A stretch of DNA of 64,000 nt, from contig NZ_DIHC01000053.1 in assembly GCF_002419965.1 (NCBI RefSeq), positions 1-64,000 of the forward strand. The letters run 5' to 3'. A program made the translations under genes and the position numbers. The notes below the pieces were generated by a model. That model worked only from the letters and a program-made list of their open reading frames with translations, was not told the origin of the DNA and made no database searches. Within the stretch, counting starts at the first letter, position 1; each line of letters opens with the position of its first letter. This document shows, piece by piece, positions 7,788 through 17,121 of the stretch. The stretch comes from Pseudomonas sp. UBA5706 (GTDB lineage Bacteria; Pseudomonadota; Gammaproteobacteria; Pseudomonadales; Pseudomonadaceae).

Positions 7788-10280
7788 ATGCCCAAAACCG
7801 TCAATTTTGCCCAGCGCTGGTTCGCTGGTCGTGGCTGGAAACCATTCGCTTTTCAGAAAGATGTATGGGCAGCGGTGGCGCGTGGCGAATCAGGGCTGCT
7901 GCACGCCAGCACCGGCGCGGGCAAGACCTATTCGGTGTGGTTTGGAGCACTCAATCGCTTCGCCCGAGCTGTTCCTGCCGCTGTCGATGACAAACCCCGT
8001 AAACGCAAGCCCCCCGCCCCGTCGCTGAGCGTGCTCTGGATCACCCCCATGCGCGCCCTGGCCGCCGACACCGCGCGCGCGCTGGAAGCACCGCTGTCCG
8101 ACCTGGAAATTCCCTGGAGCGTCGGTCTGCGCACTGGCGATACCAGTAGCAGCGAGCGGGCGAAACAGGGCCGTCGCTTGCCTACCGCGCTGATCACCAC
8201 GCCGGAGAGCCTGACGCTGCTGCTGACCCGCGCCGACGCACAGGCCACCTTCTCCACCTTGAAGATGATCGTGGTCGATGAGTGGCACGAATTGATCGGC
8301 AATAAACGGGGTGTTCAGCTGCAGTTGGCACTGGCGCGTTTGCGCCAGTGGAATCCACAACTGATCGTTTGGGGTCTGTCAGCCACCCTCGGCAATCAGG
8401 AGCATGCACAACAGGTGTTGCTGGGCGATGGCGGCACAACCGTGCAAGGCAAGGTAGTCAAGGAACTGATCGTCGACACGTTGATCCCCCACGGCATCGA
8501 GCGCTTTCCGTGGGCAGGGCATATGGGATTGCGCATGTTGCCGCAGGTGCTGGCAGAGGTGGACAGCAGCACCAGTTGCCTGCTGTTTACCAATACCCGG
8601 GCACAATCGGAAATCTGGTATCAGGCCTTGCTGGACGCGCGCCCCGACTGGGCGGGGCTGATCGCGCTGCATCATGGCTCGCTGTCGCGCGAGGTGCGCG
8701 ATTGGGTCGAACGCGCGCTCAAGGAGGGCCACCTCAAAGCCGTGGTCTGCACTTCGAGTCTGGACCTGGGCGTGGACTTTCTGCCTGTGGAGCGCGTGCT
8801 GCAGATTGGCTCGGCCAAAGGTGTGGCGCGCTTGATGCAACGTGCCGGACGTTCGGGTCACGCTCCAGGGCGGCCTTCGAGAGTGACATTGGTGCCAACC
8901 CACAGCCTGGAGTTAGTGGAAGCGGCAGCTGCCCGCGATGCAGTGAACGCTCGCCTGATTGAGCCCAGGGAATCACCCCACAAGCCGCTCGACGTTCTCG
9001 TACAGCATTTGGTAAGTATGGCGCTGGGTGGAGGCTTCCTGCCTGATGAATTGCTTGGCGAAGTTCGCACCGCATGGGCCTATCGCGATCTAACCGATGA
9101 AGAATGGCTGTGGGCACTCGCCTTCGTGAGGCACGGCGGCTTGTCGCTCACTGCTTACCCCGACTACCGACGCGTGGAACCGGATGATCAAGGCATCTGG
9201 CGCGTACCCGATGCTCGCCTTGCCCGTCGCCATCGCATGAGCGTCGGCACCATCGTCAGCGACGCCAGCATCAATGTGAAGTACTGGAGCAAAGGCGGCG
9301 GCGGTGGCTCGCTGGGCAGTGTGGAAGAAGGCTTCATTGCCCGGCTGAAACCGGGGGACGGCTTTTTGTTCAGCGGTCGGCTGCTGGAATTGGTGCGCGT
9401 AGAGAACATGACCGCCTATGTGAAACGGGCTACAAGCAAGAAAGCGGCGGTTCCCCGCTGGAACGGCGGGCGCATGCCGCTCTCCAACGAATTGGCTGAC
9501 GCGGTAGTCGAGAAATTCGACGCCGCAGCGCATAACCGCTATGACAGTCCTGAAATGCACACGGTCAGCCCCCTGCTCGAAGTGCAGCGCGAGTGGTCGG
9601 CGTTACCGCGCAAGGACACACTTTTAGCCGAAGTCCTGAAGTCCCGCGAGGGCTGGCACCTGTTTCTCTATCCCTTCGCCGGACGCCACGTTCATTTGGG
9701 TCTGGCGAGCCTTCTGGCGTGGCGGCTGAGCCGCGATACGCCGCTGACCTTCTCGATCGCTGTTAACGACTATGGATTCGAACTGCTCAGCGCAACGCAA
9801 GTGGACTGGTCCCAGCGACTGAATGCAGCGTTGTTCAGCGAAGAAAACCTGTTGGCGGATATTATCGCCAGCCTCAACGCTGGCGAACTGGCCCTGCGCC
9901 GCTTCCGCGAGATCGCCCGTATCGCTGGACTGGTGTTCTCCGGCTACCCCGGCGCGCCCAAGAGTAATCGCCAGTTGCAAGCCTCAAGCGGGCTGTTCTT
10001 CGAGGTGTTCAAACAGTACGACGCAGGTAATCTGCTGCTCGGCCAGGCGCAGGAAGAAGTCATGCGCCAGGAACTGGATGTCGGCAGGTTGGAACAGACG
10101 CTGCGACGCATCAACGGGCGTACGCTGGATGTGCACCTGATCAAGCGCCCGACACCTATGGCTTTTCCCCTGTTGGTCGAGCGCATGCGCGAAAGCCTGA
10201 GCACCGAAAAACTCTCTGATCGCATCGCTCGCATGGTGCGAGACCTGGAAAAAGCCGCTGGCCCTGAGGTATCCGTTTGA
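7788..10280 (+). CDS. Ligase-associated DEXH-box DNA helicase (Lhr-Core type)
   Basis: 830-residue superfamily 2 helicase of the Lhr family. Walker A is STGAGKT with K46, and motif II is DEWH. Motif III is LSATLG, and the motif IV-VI region includes SSLDLGVDF and QRAGRSGH. A long C-terminal part (from about residue 430) corresponds to the winged-helix and Lhr-specific modules. It is a 3'-to-5' translocase and helicase in studied homologues. It overlaps pdeM by TTGA and belongs functionally with the exonuclease and ligase at 245-2994, from which it is separated by the transporter operon. Confidence 0.93.
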   Translation: MPKTVNFAQRWFAGRGWKPFAFQKDVWAAVARGESGLLHASTGAGKTYSVWFGALNRFARAVPAAVDDKPRKRKPPAPSLSVLWITPMRALAADTARALEAPLSDLEIPWSVGLRTGDTSSSERAKQGRRLPTALITTPESLTLLLTRADAQATFSTLKMIVVDEWHELIGNKRGVQLQLALARLRQWNPQLIVWGLSATLGNQEHAQQVLLGDGGTTVQGKVVKELIVDTLIPHGIERFPWAGHMGLRMLPQVLAEVDSSTSCLLFTNTRAQSEIWYQALLDARPDWAGLIALHHGSLSREVRDWVERALKEGHLKAVVCTSSLDLGVDFLPVERVLQIGSAKGVARLMQRAGRSGHAPGRPSRVTLVPTHSLELVEAAAARDAVNARLIEPRESPHKPLDVLVQHLVSMALGGGFLPDELLGEVRTAWAYRDLTDEEWLWALAFVRHGGLSLTAYPDYRRVEPDDQGIWRVPDARLARRHRMSVGTIVSDASINVKYWSKGGGGGSLGSVEEGFIARLKPGDGFLFSGRLLELVRVENMTAYVKRATSKKAAVPRWNGGRMPLSNELADAVVEKFDAAAHNRYDSPEMHTVSPLLEVQREWSALPRKDTLLAEVLKSREGWHLFLYPFAGRHVHLGLASLLAWRLSRDTPLTFSIAVNDYGFELLSATQVDWSQRLNAALFSEENLLADIIASLNAGELALRRFREIARIAGLVFSGYPGAPKSNRQLQASSGLFFEVFKQYDAGNLLLGQAQEEVMRQELDVGRLEQTLRRINGRTLDVHLIKRPTPMAFPLLVERMRESLSTEKLSDRIARMVRDLEKAAGPEVSV

Positions 10281-10933
10281 AACCCTATTTACCGATTCAA
10301 CTGGCCGGCGCGCAATTGTGGCTGCTCGCCGACAAAGCCGTGTACTACCCCGCTGAGCGTGCGTTACTGATCGCCGACGCGCATTTCGGCAAGGCAGCGG
10401 CCTATCGCAAATTGGGGCAACCCGTTCCGCGTGGCACAACCGACGACAATTTGCGACGCCTGGATAACCTGCTCGCAGGCTACCCCTGCGACCACCTGAT
10501 CTTTTTGGGCGACTTCCTGCATGCGCCGGAATCTCATGCGGCGGGTACGCTGTCGGCGATACAAGCCTGGCGCGAGCGACACCATTCGCTGAATATCACT
10601 CTGATTCGCGGCAATCACGACAAGCGCGCCGGCGATCCTCCCGCCCATCTGCACATTCGGGTAGTGCCGGAGCCTCTGTTACTCGGACCCTTTGCCCTGC
10701 AACACGAGCCAGATCCGCACCCGACCCATCACGTCCTGGCCGGTCACGTGCACCCTGCCTATCGGATTTTTGGAAAAGGCCGACAACGTCTGCGTCTACC
10801 CTGTTTTTACCTGCAGTCGGACATAAGCCTACTCCCAGCATTCGGCGCATTTACTGGCGGGATGAATATCGACAGAGCTGACAACAGCAGAGTGTTCGTG
10901 GTGGGCGAGGGGGCCGTCTGGGAGGCGGGATAG
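10277..10933 (+). CDS. pdeM: Ligase-associated metallophosphoesterase / DNA endonuclease PdeM
   Basis: 218-residue calcineurin-like phosphoesterase with the binuclear-metal motifs in order: DAHFG, GDFLH, GNHD and GHVHP. Start is the TTG overlapping the helicase stop (TTGA), giving tight coupling. The family member studied in P. putida (called MPE) is, as I recall, a manganese-dependent single-strand DNA endonuclease. With the helicase it forms one half of the four-gene ligase-associated repair set. Confidence 0.9.
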   Translation: MKPYLPIQLAGAQLWLLADKAVYYPAERALLIADAHFGKAAAYRKLGQPVPRGTTDDNLRRLDNLLAGYPCDHLIFLGDFLHAPESHAAGTLSAIQAWRERHHSLNITLIRGNHDKRAGDPPAHLHIRVVPEPLLLGPFALQHEPDPHPTHHVLAGHVHPAYRIFGKGRQRLRLPCFYLQSDISLLPAFGAFTGGMNIDRADNSRVFVVGEGAVWEAG

Positions 10934-11010
10934 CAGGGCTGCCAAGGCAGTCTGGGCGTAACTCTCAAGAGAGACGCCTGCCGATGCGTTAATACCGGCA
11001 GGCGACGGGA

Positions 11011-11232
11011 TCACGCGACCGGACTGGGAGGTGGCTCATCCGGGATCGTAGGAATGCCTTTCTCATCGGGCTCGGGAAATTCGTTGGGAGTATCAGGATT
11101 TGGCTGGCCCGGAATGCCGCCCGCGACCATATTGTTCATATGAGGATGCGCTAACAGCGACCACGCCAGCAATCCGACCTGATTGTGTCCCGGGTCGGCT
11201 TCCTTGTTGCTGGTTTTGACTTGTATCTTCAT
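11011..11232 (-). CDS. Small proline-rich hypothetical protein
   Basis: 73 residues, not recognised. The ATG has an AGGAG eight bases upstream, which supports translation. The N-terminal half is ordinary (MKIQVKTSNKEADPG), the C-terminal half is rich in Pro, Glu, Asp and Asn (IPGQPNPDTPNEFPEPDEKG and after), so probably unstructured. No signal peptide or membrane segment. Lies between pdeM (convergent) and dcd (same strand), with a strong hairpin at 11254-11276 between it and dcd. Confidence 0.6.
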   Translation of the reverse strand: MKIQVKTSNKEADPGHNQVGLLAWSLLAHPHMNNMVAGGIPGQPNPDTPNEFPEPDEKGIPTIPDEPPPSPVA

Positions 11233-11253
11233 AGGGCACTCCTGAGCGTTGGC

Positions 11254-11276
11254 CCCATCCGCATGGTGCGGATGGG
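11254..11276 (-). terminator. Perfect 10-bp hairpin downstream of dcd
   Basis: CCCATCCGCA (11254-11263), loop TGG, TGCGGATGGG (11267-11276). No T-tract, so it may be a transcript-stabilising or attenuating element between dcd and the small downstream gene. Confidence 0.5.
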
Positions 11277-11341
11277 AACAGTTCAGTCAATAGAGTGCGG
11301 TTTTCGAGACTAATTCAGTTTTGAAATGACCAACGGTGCAA

Positions 11342-11908
11342 TCAGGTGCGTGGCAGCGTAACGCCGCGCTGTCCCTGGTACTTGCCGCCACGGTCCTTAT
11401 ACGAAACTTCGCACTCCTCATCGGATTCGAGAAAAAGCATCTGTGCGACGCCTTCGTTGGCGTAGATTTTCGCTGGCAGCGTCGTGGTGTTGGAAAATTC
11501 CAGTGTCACGTGGCCTTCCCACTCCGGTTCCAGCGGTGTGACGTTAACGATGATGCCGCAGCGCGCGTAAGTGCTTTTGCCCAGGCAAATGGTCAGCACG
11601 TTACGCGGGATGCGGAAATATTCAACGGTGCGGGCCAGCGCGAAGGAGTTTGGCGGGATGATGCAGACATCACTCTTAATGTCGACGAAGCTTTTCTCAT
11701 CGAAATTCTTCGGATCGACGGTCGCCGAATTAATGTTGGTGAACACTTTGAATTCGTCGGCACAACGTACGTCGTAGCCATAGCTGGAGACGCCGAAAGA
11801 AATCAAACGGTCGGCGCCCTCGCCTCGCATCTGGCGCTCCACGAAGGGCTCGATCATGCCGTGCTCTTGCGCCATGCGGCGAATCCACTTGTCCGATTTG
11901 ATGCTCAT
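11342..11908 (-). CDS. dcd: dCTP deaminase
   Basis: 188-residue cytosolic enzyme deaminating dCTP to dUTP, the supply for dTMP synthesis. It shows the trimeric dUTPase-like fold motifs LGKSTYARCGIIVNVTPLEP and GHVTLEFSN, and the ending PRT with the terminal nucleotide lid. Start ATG at 11908 gives MSIKSDKWIRRMA, the conserved beginning. Length equals that of E. coli-type Dcd. Confidence 0.97.
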   Translation of the reverse strand: MSIKSDKWIRRMAQEHGMIEPFVERQMRGEGADRLISFGVSSYGYDVRCADEFKVFTNINSATVDPKNFDEKSFVDIKSDVCIIPPNSFALARTVEYFRIPRNVLTICLGKSTYARCGIIVNVTPLEPEWEGHVTLEFSNTTTLPAKIYANEGVAQMLFLESDEECEVSYKDRGGKYQGQRGVTLPRT

Positions 11909-12219
11909 GGCGGGTGTCCTGAATAACGAGGTGAAAAAGATGTCCGGCATCTTACCGGGCGACGGCCCCGGGTTCAAAGACTGTGCACGGCCCGCGCCCG
12001 ACGCTCTGACCCTTCTGTGGAAATAAACGGAAAAAGCCCATTGGCACATCCAAAAAAAACGGTTAAGGTGGGTCCACTGTGTTGCTTGTGTCACTGAGAA
12101 TCTCTACACGATGTTGAATTTCGATCCAACCATCTCCAAGAATTTTTCCTGCTCTTTGCACTCAGTCTCGGCCAGGGTTCTTCCTGAGTCGCAGTTAACT
12201 TTGTCCAAGGAGATACACC

Positions 12220-12429
12220 ATGTCTAATCGCCAAACCGGTACCGTTAAGTGGTTCAACGATGAAAAAGGCTTCGGCTTCATCACTCCACAATCCGGTGAC
12301 GACCTGTTCGTTCACTTCAAAGCTATCCAATCTGACGGCTTCAAAAGCCTGAAAGAAGGCCAACAGGTTTCTTTCATCGCTACTCGCGGTCAGAAAGGCA
12401 TGCAAGCTGAGGAAGTTCAAGTTATCTAA
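12220..12429 (+). CDS. Cold-shock domain protein (CspA family)
   Basis: 69-residue single cold-shock domain binding single-stranded RNA/DNA. RNP1 is KGFGFITP and RNP2 is LFVHF. AAGGAGA precedes the ATG. A long untranslated leader (roughly 12100-12219) is consistent with cold-responsive mRNA structure, although temperature dependence cannot be read directly. An intrinsic terminator follows the stop. Confidence 0.95.
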   Translation: MSNRQTGTVKWFNDEKGFGFITPQSGDDLFVHFKAIQSDGFKSLKEGQQVSFIATRGQKGMQAEEVQVI

Positions 12430-12446
12430 CTTGTACTGAATCGCTC

Positions 12447-12478
12447 AAAAACCCCGCCCTCAAAAGCGGGGTTTTTTT
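12447..12478 (+). terminator. Rho-independent terminator, csp gene (bidirectional)
   Basis: AAAAACCCCGC stem (12447-12457) pairs with GCGGGGTTTTT (from 12466), ending in seven T. The A-run on the left makes it usable by the convergent apbC/mrp transcript as well. Confidence 0.9.
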
Positions 12479-12583
12479 ATGCCTGAACATGCTTAATATG
12501 GCTCGCAACTCTGTGACGTGCTCCAGTTGAAGGATTGTCTGGCCGACACGCTGCCAGCCAGACGTATCGCTAATCGCTATAGG

Positions 12584-13678
12584 TCAATCATCACTCACGG
12601 AGATGTTCGGCATCGATGGGGAAGCCGCTTCCTGCAAGACAATACGCGCACCCACGTGACGGGCCAGCTCCTGATAGACCATGGCAATCTGGCTTTCGGG
12701 CTCGGCTATCGCGGTAGGTCTGCCACCATCAGCCTGCTCACGAATCAACATCGACAGTGGCAGCGACGCCAGCAACTCCACACCGTATTGCGACGCAAGC
12801 TTCTCGCCCCCGCCTTCACCGAACAGGTGCTCGGCATGGCCACATTTGGAGCAAATGTGCACGGCCATGTTTTCCACCACCCCCAATACCGGAATGTTCA
12901 CCTTGCGGAACATTTCCACACCCTTCTTTGCATCCAGCAATGCCAGATCCTGCGGGGTAGTGACAATTACCGCACCCGCAACGGGGACCTTCTGCGCCAG
13001 TGTCAGCTGGATGTCGCCGGTACCCGGCGGCATGTCGATGACCAGATAATCCAGGTCATTCCAGGCGGTCTGGGTAATCAGTTGCAACAACGCACCAGAA
13101 ACCATCGGACCGCGCCAGACCATCGGCGTGTTGTCATCGGTGAGGAATGCCATGGACATTACCTCGATACCATGGGCTTCGACCGGCACGAACCATTTCT
13201 GATCCTTGACCTTTGGCCGCGTGCCCTCAGCAATTCCGAACATCACACCTTGGCTAGGCCCATAGATGTCGGCATCGAGCATACCGACCCGGGCGCCCTC
13301 CCGCGAAAGTGCCAGCGCAAGGTTGGCGGCGGTGGTGGATTTGCCCACCCCACCCTTGCCCGACGCCACGGCGACGATGTTCTTGACGTTGGCCAACCCG
13401 GGAATCTGCCCCTGAGCCTTGTGTGCAGTGATCCGCGTGGTGATTTGGACCTTGGCGGATGAAACCCCGTCCAGACCCTCAATGGCCAATTGCAGCAGTT
13501 GAGCCCAACCGTTTTTGAACAGGTCGGCGGCATAACCCAATTCCAGCTGCACGCTGACGCGATCAACTTCGATATCGATGGCACGCACACAACCGGCGCT
13601 GACGGGGTCCTGGTTCAAATAAGGATCGGTGTACTGGCGAAGGACGGCTTCCACCGTTGCGCGATTTACAGCGCTCAT
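12584..13678 (-). CDS. apbC: Iron-sulfur cluster carrier protein ApbC/Mrp
   Basis: 364-residue P-loop NTPase that carries Fe-S clusters to apo-proteins in the cytosol. The N-terminal MIP18-like domain covers about residues 1-90. The deviant Walker A is GKGGVGKST. A CSKCGH motif provides the two cysteines that bridge a cluster between subunits. Divergent from metG, an arrangement typical of proteobacteria. Normal length, no anomalies. Confidence 0.95.
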   Translation of the reverse strand: MSAVNRATVEAVLRQYTDPYLNQDPVSAGCVRAIDIEVDRVSVQLELGYAADLFKNGWAQLLQLAIEGLDGVSSAKVQITTRITAHKAQGQIPGLANVKNIVAVASGKGGVGKSTTAANLALALSREGARVGMLDADIYGPSQGVMFGIAEGTRPKVKDQKWFVPVEAHGIEVMSMAFLTDDNTPMVWRGPMVSGALLQLITQTAWNDLDYLVIDMPPGTGDIQLTLAQKVPVAGAVIVTTPQDLALLDAKKGVEMFRKVNIPVLGVVENMAVHICSKCGHAEHLFGEGGGEKLASQYGVELLASLPLSMLIREQADGGRPTAIAEPESQIAMVYQELARHVGARIVLQEAASPSMPNISVSDD

Positions 13679-13921
13679 GGGTTACTCCCGATAAAAAGAC
13701 TGAGCAAAACAGGCGGCTATCCTACCGCGTCTGCCGGGTCGCAGGGGGCGGCTTTATCGAAGTCTTCGCGCGAATCCGCGCCCGGTCTGTGGCGCCCTGC
13801 AGAATTTACGCGCACAACATTCAACCCATTCGTACAGCACAACCAGACACTGCGGGATGAAAAAAAAACCGCAGACCTTTATAGTGGCCGATCTTCGTTT
13901 CACTTCAAGTAGCCGAGCCCC

Positions 13922-15967
13922 ATGTCCGAGCCACGCAAGATTCTCGTCACCAGCGCCCTGCCCTATGCCAATGGTTCCATTCACCTTGGCCACATGCTGG
14001 AGTACATCCAGACCGACATGTGGGTGCGCTTTCAGAAGCACCGCGGCAATCAGTGCATTTATGTGTGCGCAGACGACGCGCACGGCTCGGCCATCATGCT
14101 GCGCGCGGAAAAGGAAGGCATCACCCCGGAGCAGTTGATCGCCAACGTTCAGGCCGAACACAGCGCCGACTTCGCCGATTTCCTGGTGAACTTCGACAAC
14201 TTCCACTCGACCCACTCCAGCGAAAATCGTGAGTTATCGAGCCTGATCTATACCCGTCTGCGCGACGCCGGGCACATTGCCACCCGCTCGGTGACGCAAT
14301 ATTTCGACCCGGAAAAGAAAATGTTCCTGGCCGACCGCTTCATCAAGGGCACCTGCCCCAAATGCGGCACCGAGGATCAATACGGTGACAACTGCGAGAA
14401 ATGCGGTGCCACCTATGCGCCGACCGACCTGAAGGATCCGAAATCAGCGATTTCCGGCGCGACACCGGTGCTGAAAGATTCCAAGCATTTCTTCTTCGAC
14501 CTGCCCGCCTTCGACGCCATGCTGAAAAGCTGGACCCGAAGCGGCACCCTGCAGGACGCCGTAGCGAACAAACTCTCCGAATGGCTGGATTCCGGGCTGC
14601 AGCAGTGGGATATCTCCCGCGATGCACCGTATTTCGGGTTCGAGATTCCGGGCGAGCCAGGCAAGTACTTCTACGTCTGGCTGGATGCGCCGATCGGCTA
14701 CATGGCCAGTTTCAAGAACCTGTGCGATCGCACGCCGGGCCTGGAATTCGACGCGTTCTGGAGCAAAGACTCGGCCGCCGAGCTGTATCATTTCATCGGC
14801 AAGGATATCGTCAACTTCCACGCGCTGTTCTGGCCTGCAATGCTCGAGGGCTCGGGTTTCCGCAAGCCAAGCGGCATCAACGTCCACGGCTATCTGACCG
14901 TCAACGGCCAGAAGATGTCCAAGTCCCGTGGCACCTTCATCAAGGCGCGCACCTACCTCGAGCATCTGTCGCCGGAATACCTGCGCTACTACTACGCAGC
15001 CAAACTGGGCCGTGGCGTAGACGACCTTGACCTGAACCTCGAAGACTTCGTGCAGAAGGTCAACTCCGATCTGATCGGCAAAGTAGTCAACATCGCCAGC
15101 CGCTGCGCCGGTTTCATCCATAAAGGCAACGCCGGGGTCCTGGTGGCAGGCAATGCCGCGCCGGAACTGACCGAGGCTTTCCTTGCCGCCGCGCCGAGCA
15201 TCGCCGAAGCTTACGAAGCCCGTGACTTCGCACGCGCCATGCGCGAGATCATGGCTCTCGCCGACCGTGCCAATGCGTGGATCGCAGACAAGGCCCCATG
15301 GTCGCTGGCCAAACAGGAAGGCAAGCAGCAAGAGGTTCAGTCGATTTGCGCGCTGGGCATCAACCTGTTCCGCCAGCTGGTGATTTTCCTCAAACCGGTA
15401 CTGCCGAACCTGGCGACCGATGCCGAGCAGTTTCTCAACGTCGCGCCCCTGAACTGGAACGATCACCTGACCCTGCTCAGCGATCATTCGTTGAATCCTT
15501 TCCAGGCGCTGATGACCCGTATCGACCCAGCCAAGGTCGAGGCGATGACCAACGCTTCGAAAGAAGACCTGACAGCCAGCGCCACCGATACCGGCACAGC
15601 TCAGGGCAACGGGGAGCTGAGCAAGGATCCGTTGTCGCCGGAAATCGATTTCGACGCCTTCGCCGCCATCGATTTGCGTGTTGCGCTGATCGAGAAAGCT
15701 GAACACGTCGAAGGTGCTGACAAGCTGCTGCGCCTGACCCTGAACATCGGCGACGAGCAGCGCAATGTGTTTTCCGGCATCAAAAGCGCCTACCCAAACC
15801 CTGCCGAGCTGGAAGGACGCCTGACCATGATGATCGCCAATCTCAAACCACGGAAAATGCGCTTCGGCATTTCCGAGGGTATGGTGATGGCCGCAGGTCC
15901 TGGTGGCGAAGAGATCTACCTGCTCAGCCCTGACAGCGGCGCCAAGCCGGGCCAGCGCATCAAGTAA
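13922..15967 (+). CDS. metG: Methionyl-tRNA synthetase
   Basis: 681-residue class I synthetase charging tRNA-Met. The HIGH motif is HLGH at residues 21-24. A zinc-knuckle insert contains CPKCG and CEKCG. KMSKS is at 331-335, followed by the anticodon-binding helical domain. A C-terminal EMAP/Trbp111-like tRNA-binding and dimerisation domain (about 580-681) is present, as in the long form. Start ATG gives MSEPRKILVTSALPYANG. Confidence 0.98.
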   Translation: MSEPRKILVTSALPYANGSIHLGHMLEYIQTDMWVRFQKHRGNQCIYVCADDAHGSAIMLRAEKEGITPEQLIANVQAEHSADFADFLVNFDNFHSTHSSENRELSSLIYTRLRDAGHIATRSVTQYFDPEKKMFLADRFIKGTCPKCGTEDQYGDNCEKCGATYAPTDLKDPKSAISGATPVLKDSKHFFFDLPAFDAMLKSWTRSGTLQDAVANKLSEWLDSGLQQWDISRDAPYFGFEIPGEPGKYFYVWLDAPIGYMASFKNLCDRTPGLEFDAFWSKDSAAELYHFIGKDIVNFHALFWPAMLEGSGFRKPSGINVHGYLTVNGQKMSKSRGTFIKARTYLEHLSPEYLRYYYAAKLGRGVDDLDLNLEDFVQKVNSDLIGKVVNIASRCAGFIHKGNAGVLVAGNAAPELTEAFLAAAPSIAEAYEARDFARAMREIMALADRANAWIADKAPWSLAKQEGKQQEVQSICALGINLFRQLVIFLKPVLPNLATDAEQFLNVAPLNWNDHLTLLSDHSLNPFQALMTRIDPAKVEAMTNASKEDLTASATDTGTAQGNGELSKDPLSPEIDFDAFAAIDLRVALIEKAEHVEGADKLLRLTLNIGDEQRNVFSGIKSAYPNPAELEGRLTMMIANLKPRKMRFGISEGMVMAAGPGGEEIYLLSPDSGAKPGQRIK

Positions 15968-15978
15968 CCGTAAGCATG

Positions 15979-16004
15979 GCCGACGATCCTTCGGGATCAT
16001 CGGC
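15979..16004 (+). terminator. Hairpin between metG and rsxB
   Basis: GCCGACGATCC (15979-15989), tetraloop TTCG, GGATCATCGGC (15994-16004), one mismatch in eleven pairs. No T-tract. It lies just before the chosen rsxB start and argues against the longer rsxB frame beginning at 15976. Confidence 0.6.
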
Positions 16005-16017
16005 CTCTGGTCAAAGC

Positions 16018-17058
16018 ATGAGCCTGATTCAGCGTATCGACGACCTGCTACCGCAAACTCAATGCGGCAAATGCGGTCACTCTGGCTGCAAACCCTACGC
16101 CGAAGGTATCGCCAACGGCGAAGCGATCAACAAATGCCCCCCTGGCGGCGACGAAACCATCGCCGCTTTGTCGTACCTTTTGCAACGTCCCGTCATTGCC
16201 CTGGACACCGAACGCGGCAGCGCGCCTGCGCAGGTGGCATTCATCCGTGAGGCGGAATGCATTGGTTGCACCAAATGCATTCAGGCCTGCCCTGTGGATG
16301 CCATCGTGGGTGCCGCAAAACTCATGCACACGGTAATCGCCGATGAATGCACCGGTTGCGACCTGTGCGTGGCGCCCTGCCCGGTCGACTGCATCGATAT
16401 GCTTGCTCTGCCGCCGACAACGGTGCCGATTGTGGGTGGACTGGCGTTCGACGAGACGCAACGACTGGCCCGCGCCGGGAAACGCGCTCATGCACGCAAG
16501 CGTTTCGAGGCCCGCAATACGCGCTTGTGGGCCGAAGAGCAGCAAGTACAGGCCGAACGCCTCGCCCGTCAGCGCAAGGCAAAGGCCCCCCCGCAATCCG
16601 ATACCGACGCCGTACCGACTGCGCTGAATCGACTTCGCTCGCAAAACGCGATCGACATTGACGCAGCGCTCAAGCAGGCGCGGATCCGCGTCACCATGAG
16701 CCGCGCACATCTGAATAAGTCCCTTAAGGCCTTCGGCCACCCGCCCGTTGCCGAACAGGCCGCAAGACTGGTGGTGTTGCAGAAAGAGTTCGAGGAGGCC
16801 GAGCAAGCGCTGGCGACCCTCCAGATGGCCGTGCCTGCAAGCCTCTCTGCGGCTGAAGAGACGTCGGCGAACAGTAAAGCCGGTTCCAGGCCAGACAAGG
16901 CAACTGTGAGTCGGGCCAAAATACATTTGGCCATGTGCCGCGCTGCATTGAAAAGGGCTCAGGCAGCCGAGTCGCCCCCTGAGCAAATCGCAGACTTGGA
17001 CAGTGATATCTACCAGGCCGAGCAGGCATTGAACGCCCTTCAAGCTCCGCACACTTAA
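16018..17058 (+). CDS. rsxB: Solitary RsxB/RnfB-type ferredoxin subunit with C-terminal helical repeats
   Basis: 346 residues. The RnfB Fe-S domain has cysteines C16, C19, C24 and C40 in CGKCGHSGC and KCPPG. A double 4Fe-4S ferredoxin follows with CIGCTKCIQACP and CTGCDLCVAPCP (about residues 78-120). In E. coli RsxB an N-terminal membrane helix precedes these motifs; here the protein starts directly with MSLIQRIDDLLPQT, so it should be soluble. After residue 120 there is a charged tail with two similar helical segments (about 207-270 and 295-343) resembling each other at AxxxMxRAxLxxxLxA and EAEQALxxLQ. Genes for RsxA, C, D, G and E are absent here; the neighbours are metG and nth. Confidence 0.85.
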   Translation: MSLIQRIDDLLPQTQCGKCGHSGCKPYAEGIANGEAINKCPPGGDETIAALSYLLQRPVIALDTERGSAPAQVAFIREAECIGCTKCIQACPVDAIVGAAKLMHTVIADECTGCDLCVAPCPVDCIDMLALPPTTVPIVGGLAFDETQRLARAGKRAHARKRFEARNTRLWAEEQQVQAERLARQRKAKAPPQSDTDAVPTALNRLRSQNAIDIDAALKQARIRVTMSRAHLNKSLKAFGHPPVAEQAARLVVLQKEFEEAEQALATLQMAVPASLSAAEETSANSKAGSRPDKATVSRAKIHLAMCRAALKRAQAAESPPEQIADLDSDIYQAEQALNALQAPHT

Positions 17059-17121
17059 CAACCCAGCCATCAGGCTTGATGCGACATTCGATCCGACCGT
17101 TTCTCAGGGAAAGCGCACTTC

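Noticed and set aside
14444..16000. 518-codon antisense frame over metG
   Set aside because: metG is complete with HIGH and KMSKS; the antisense frame is a composition shadow.
15976..16017. Longer rsxB start at 15976
   Set aside because: The added 14 codons coincide with a strong hairpin (15979-16004), and the family start motif MSLIQRID lies at 16018.
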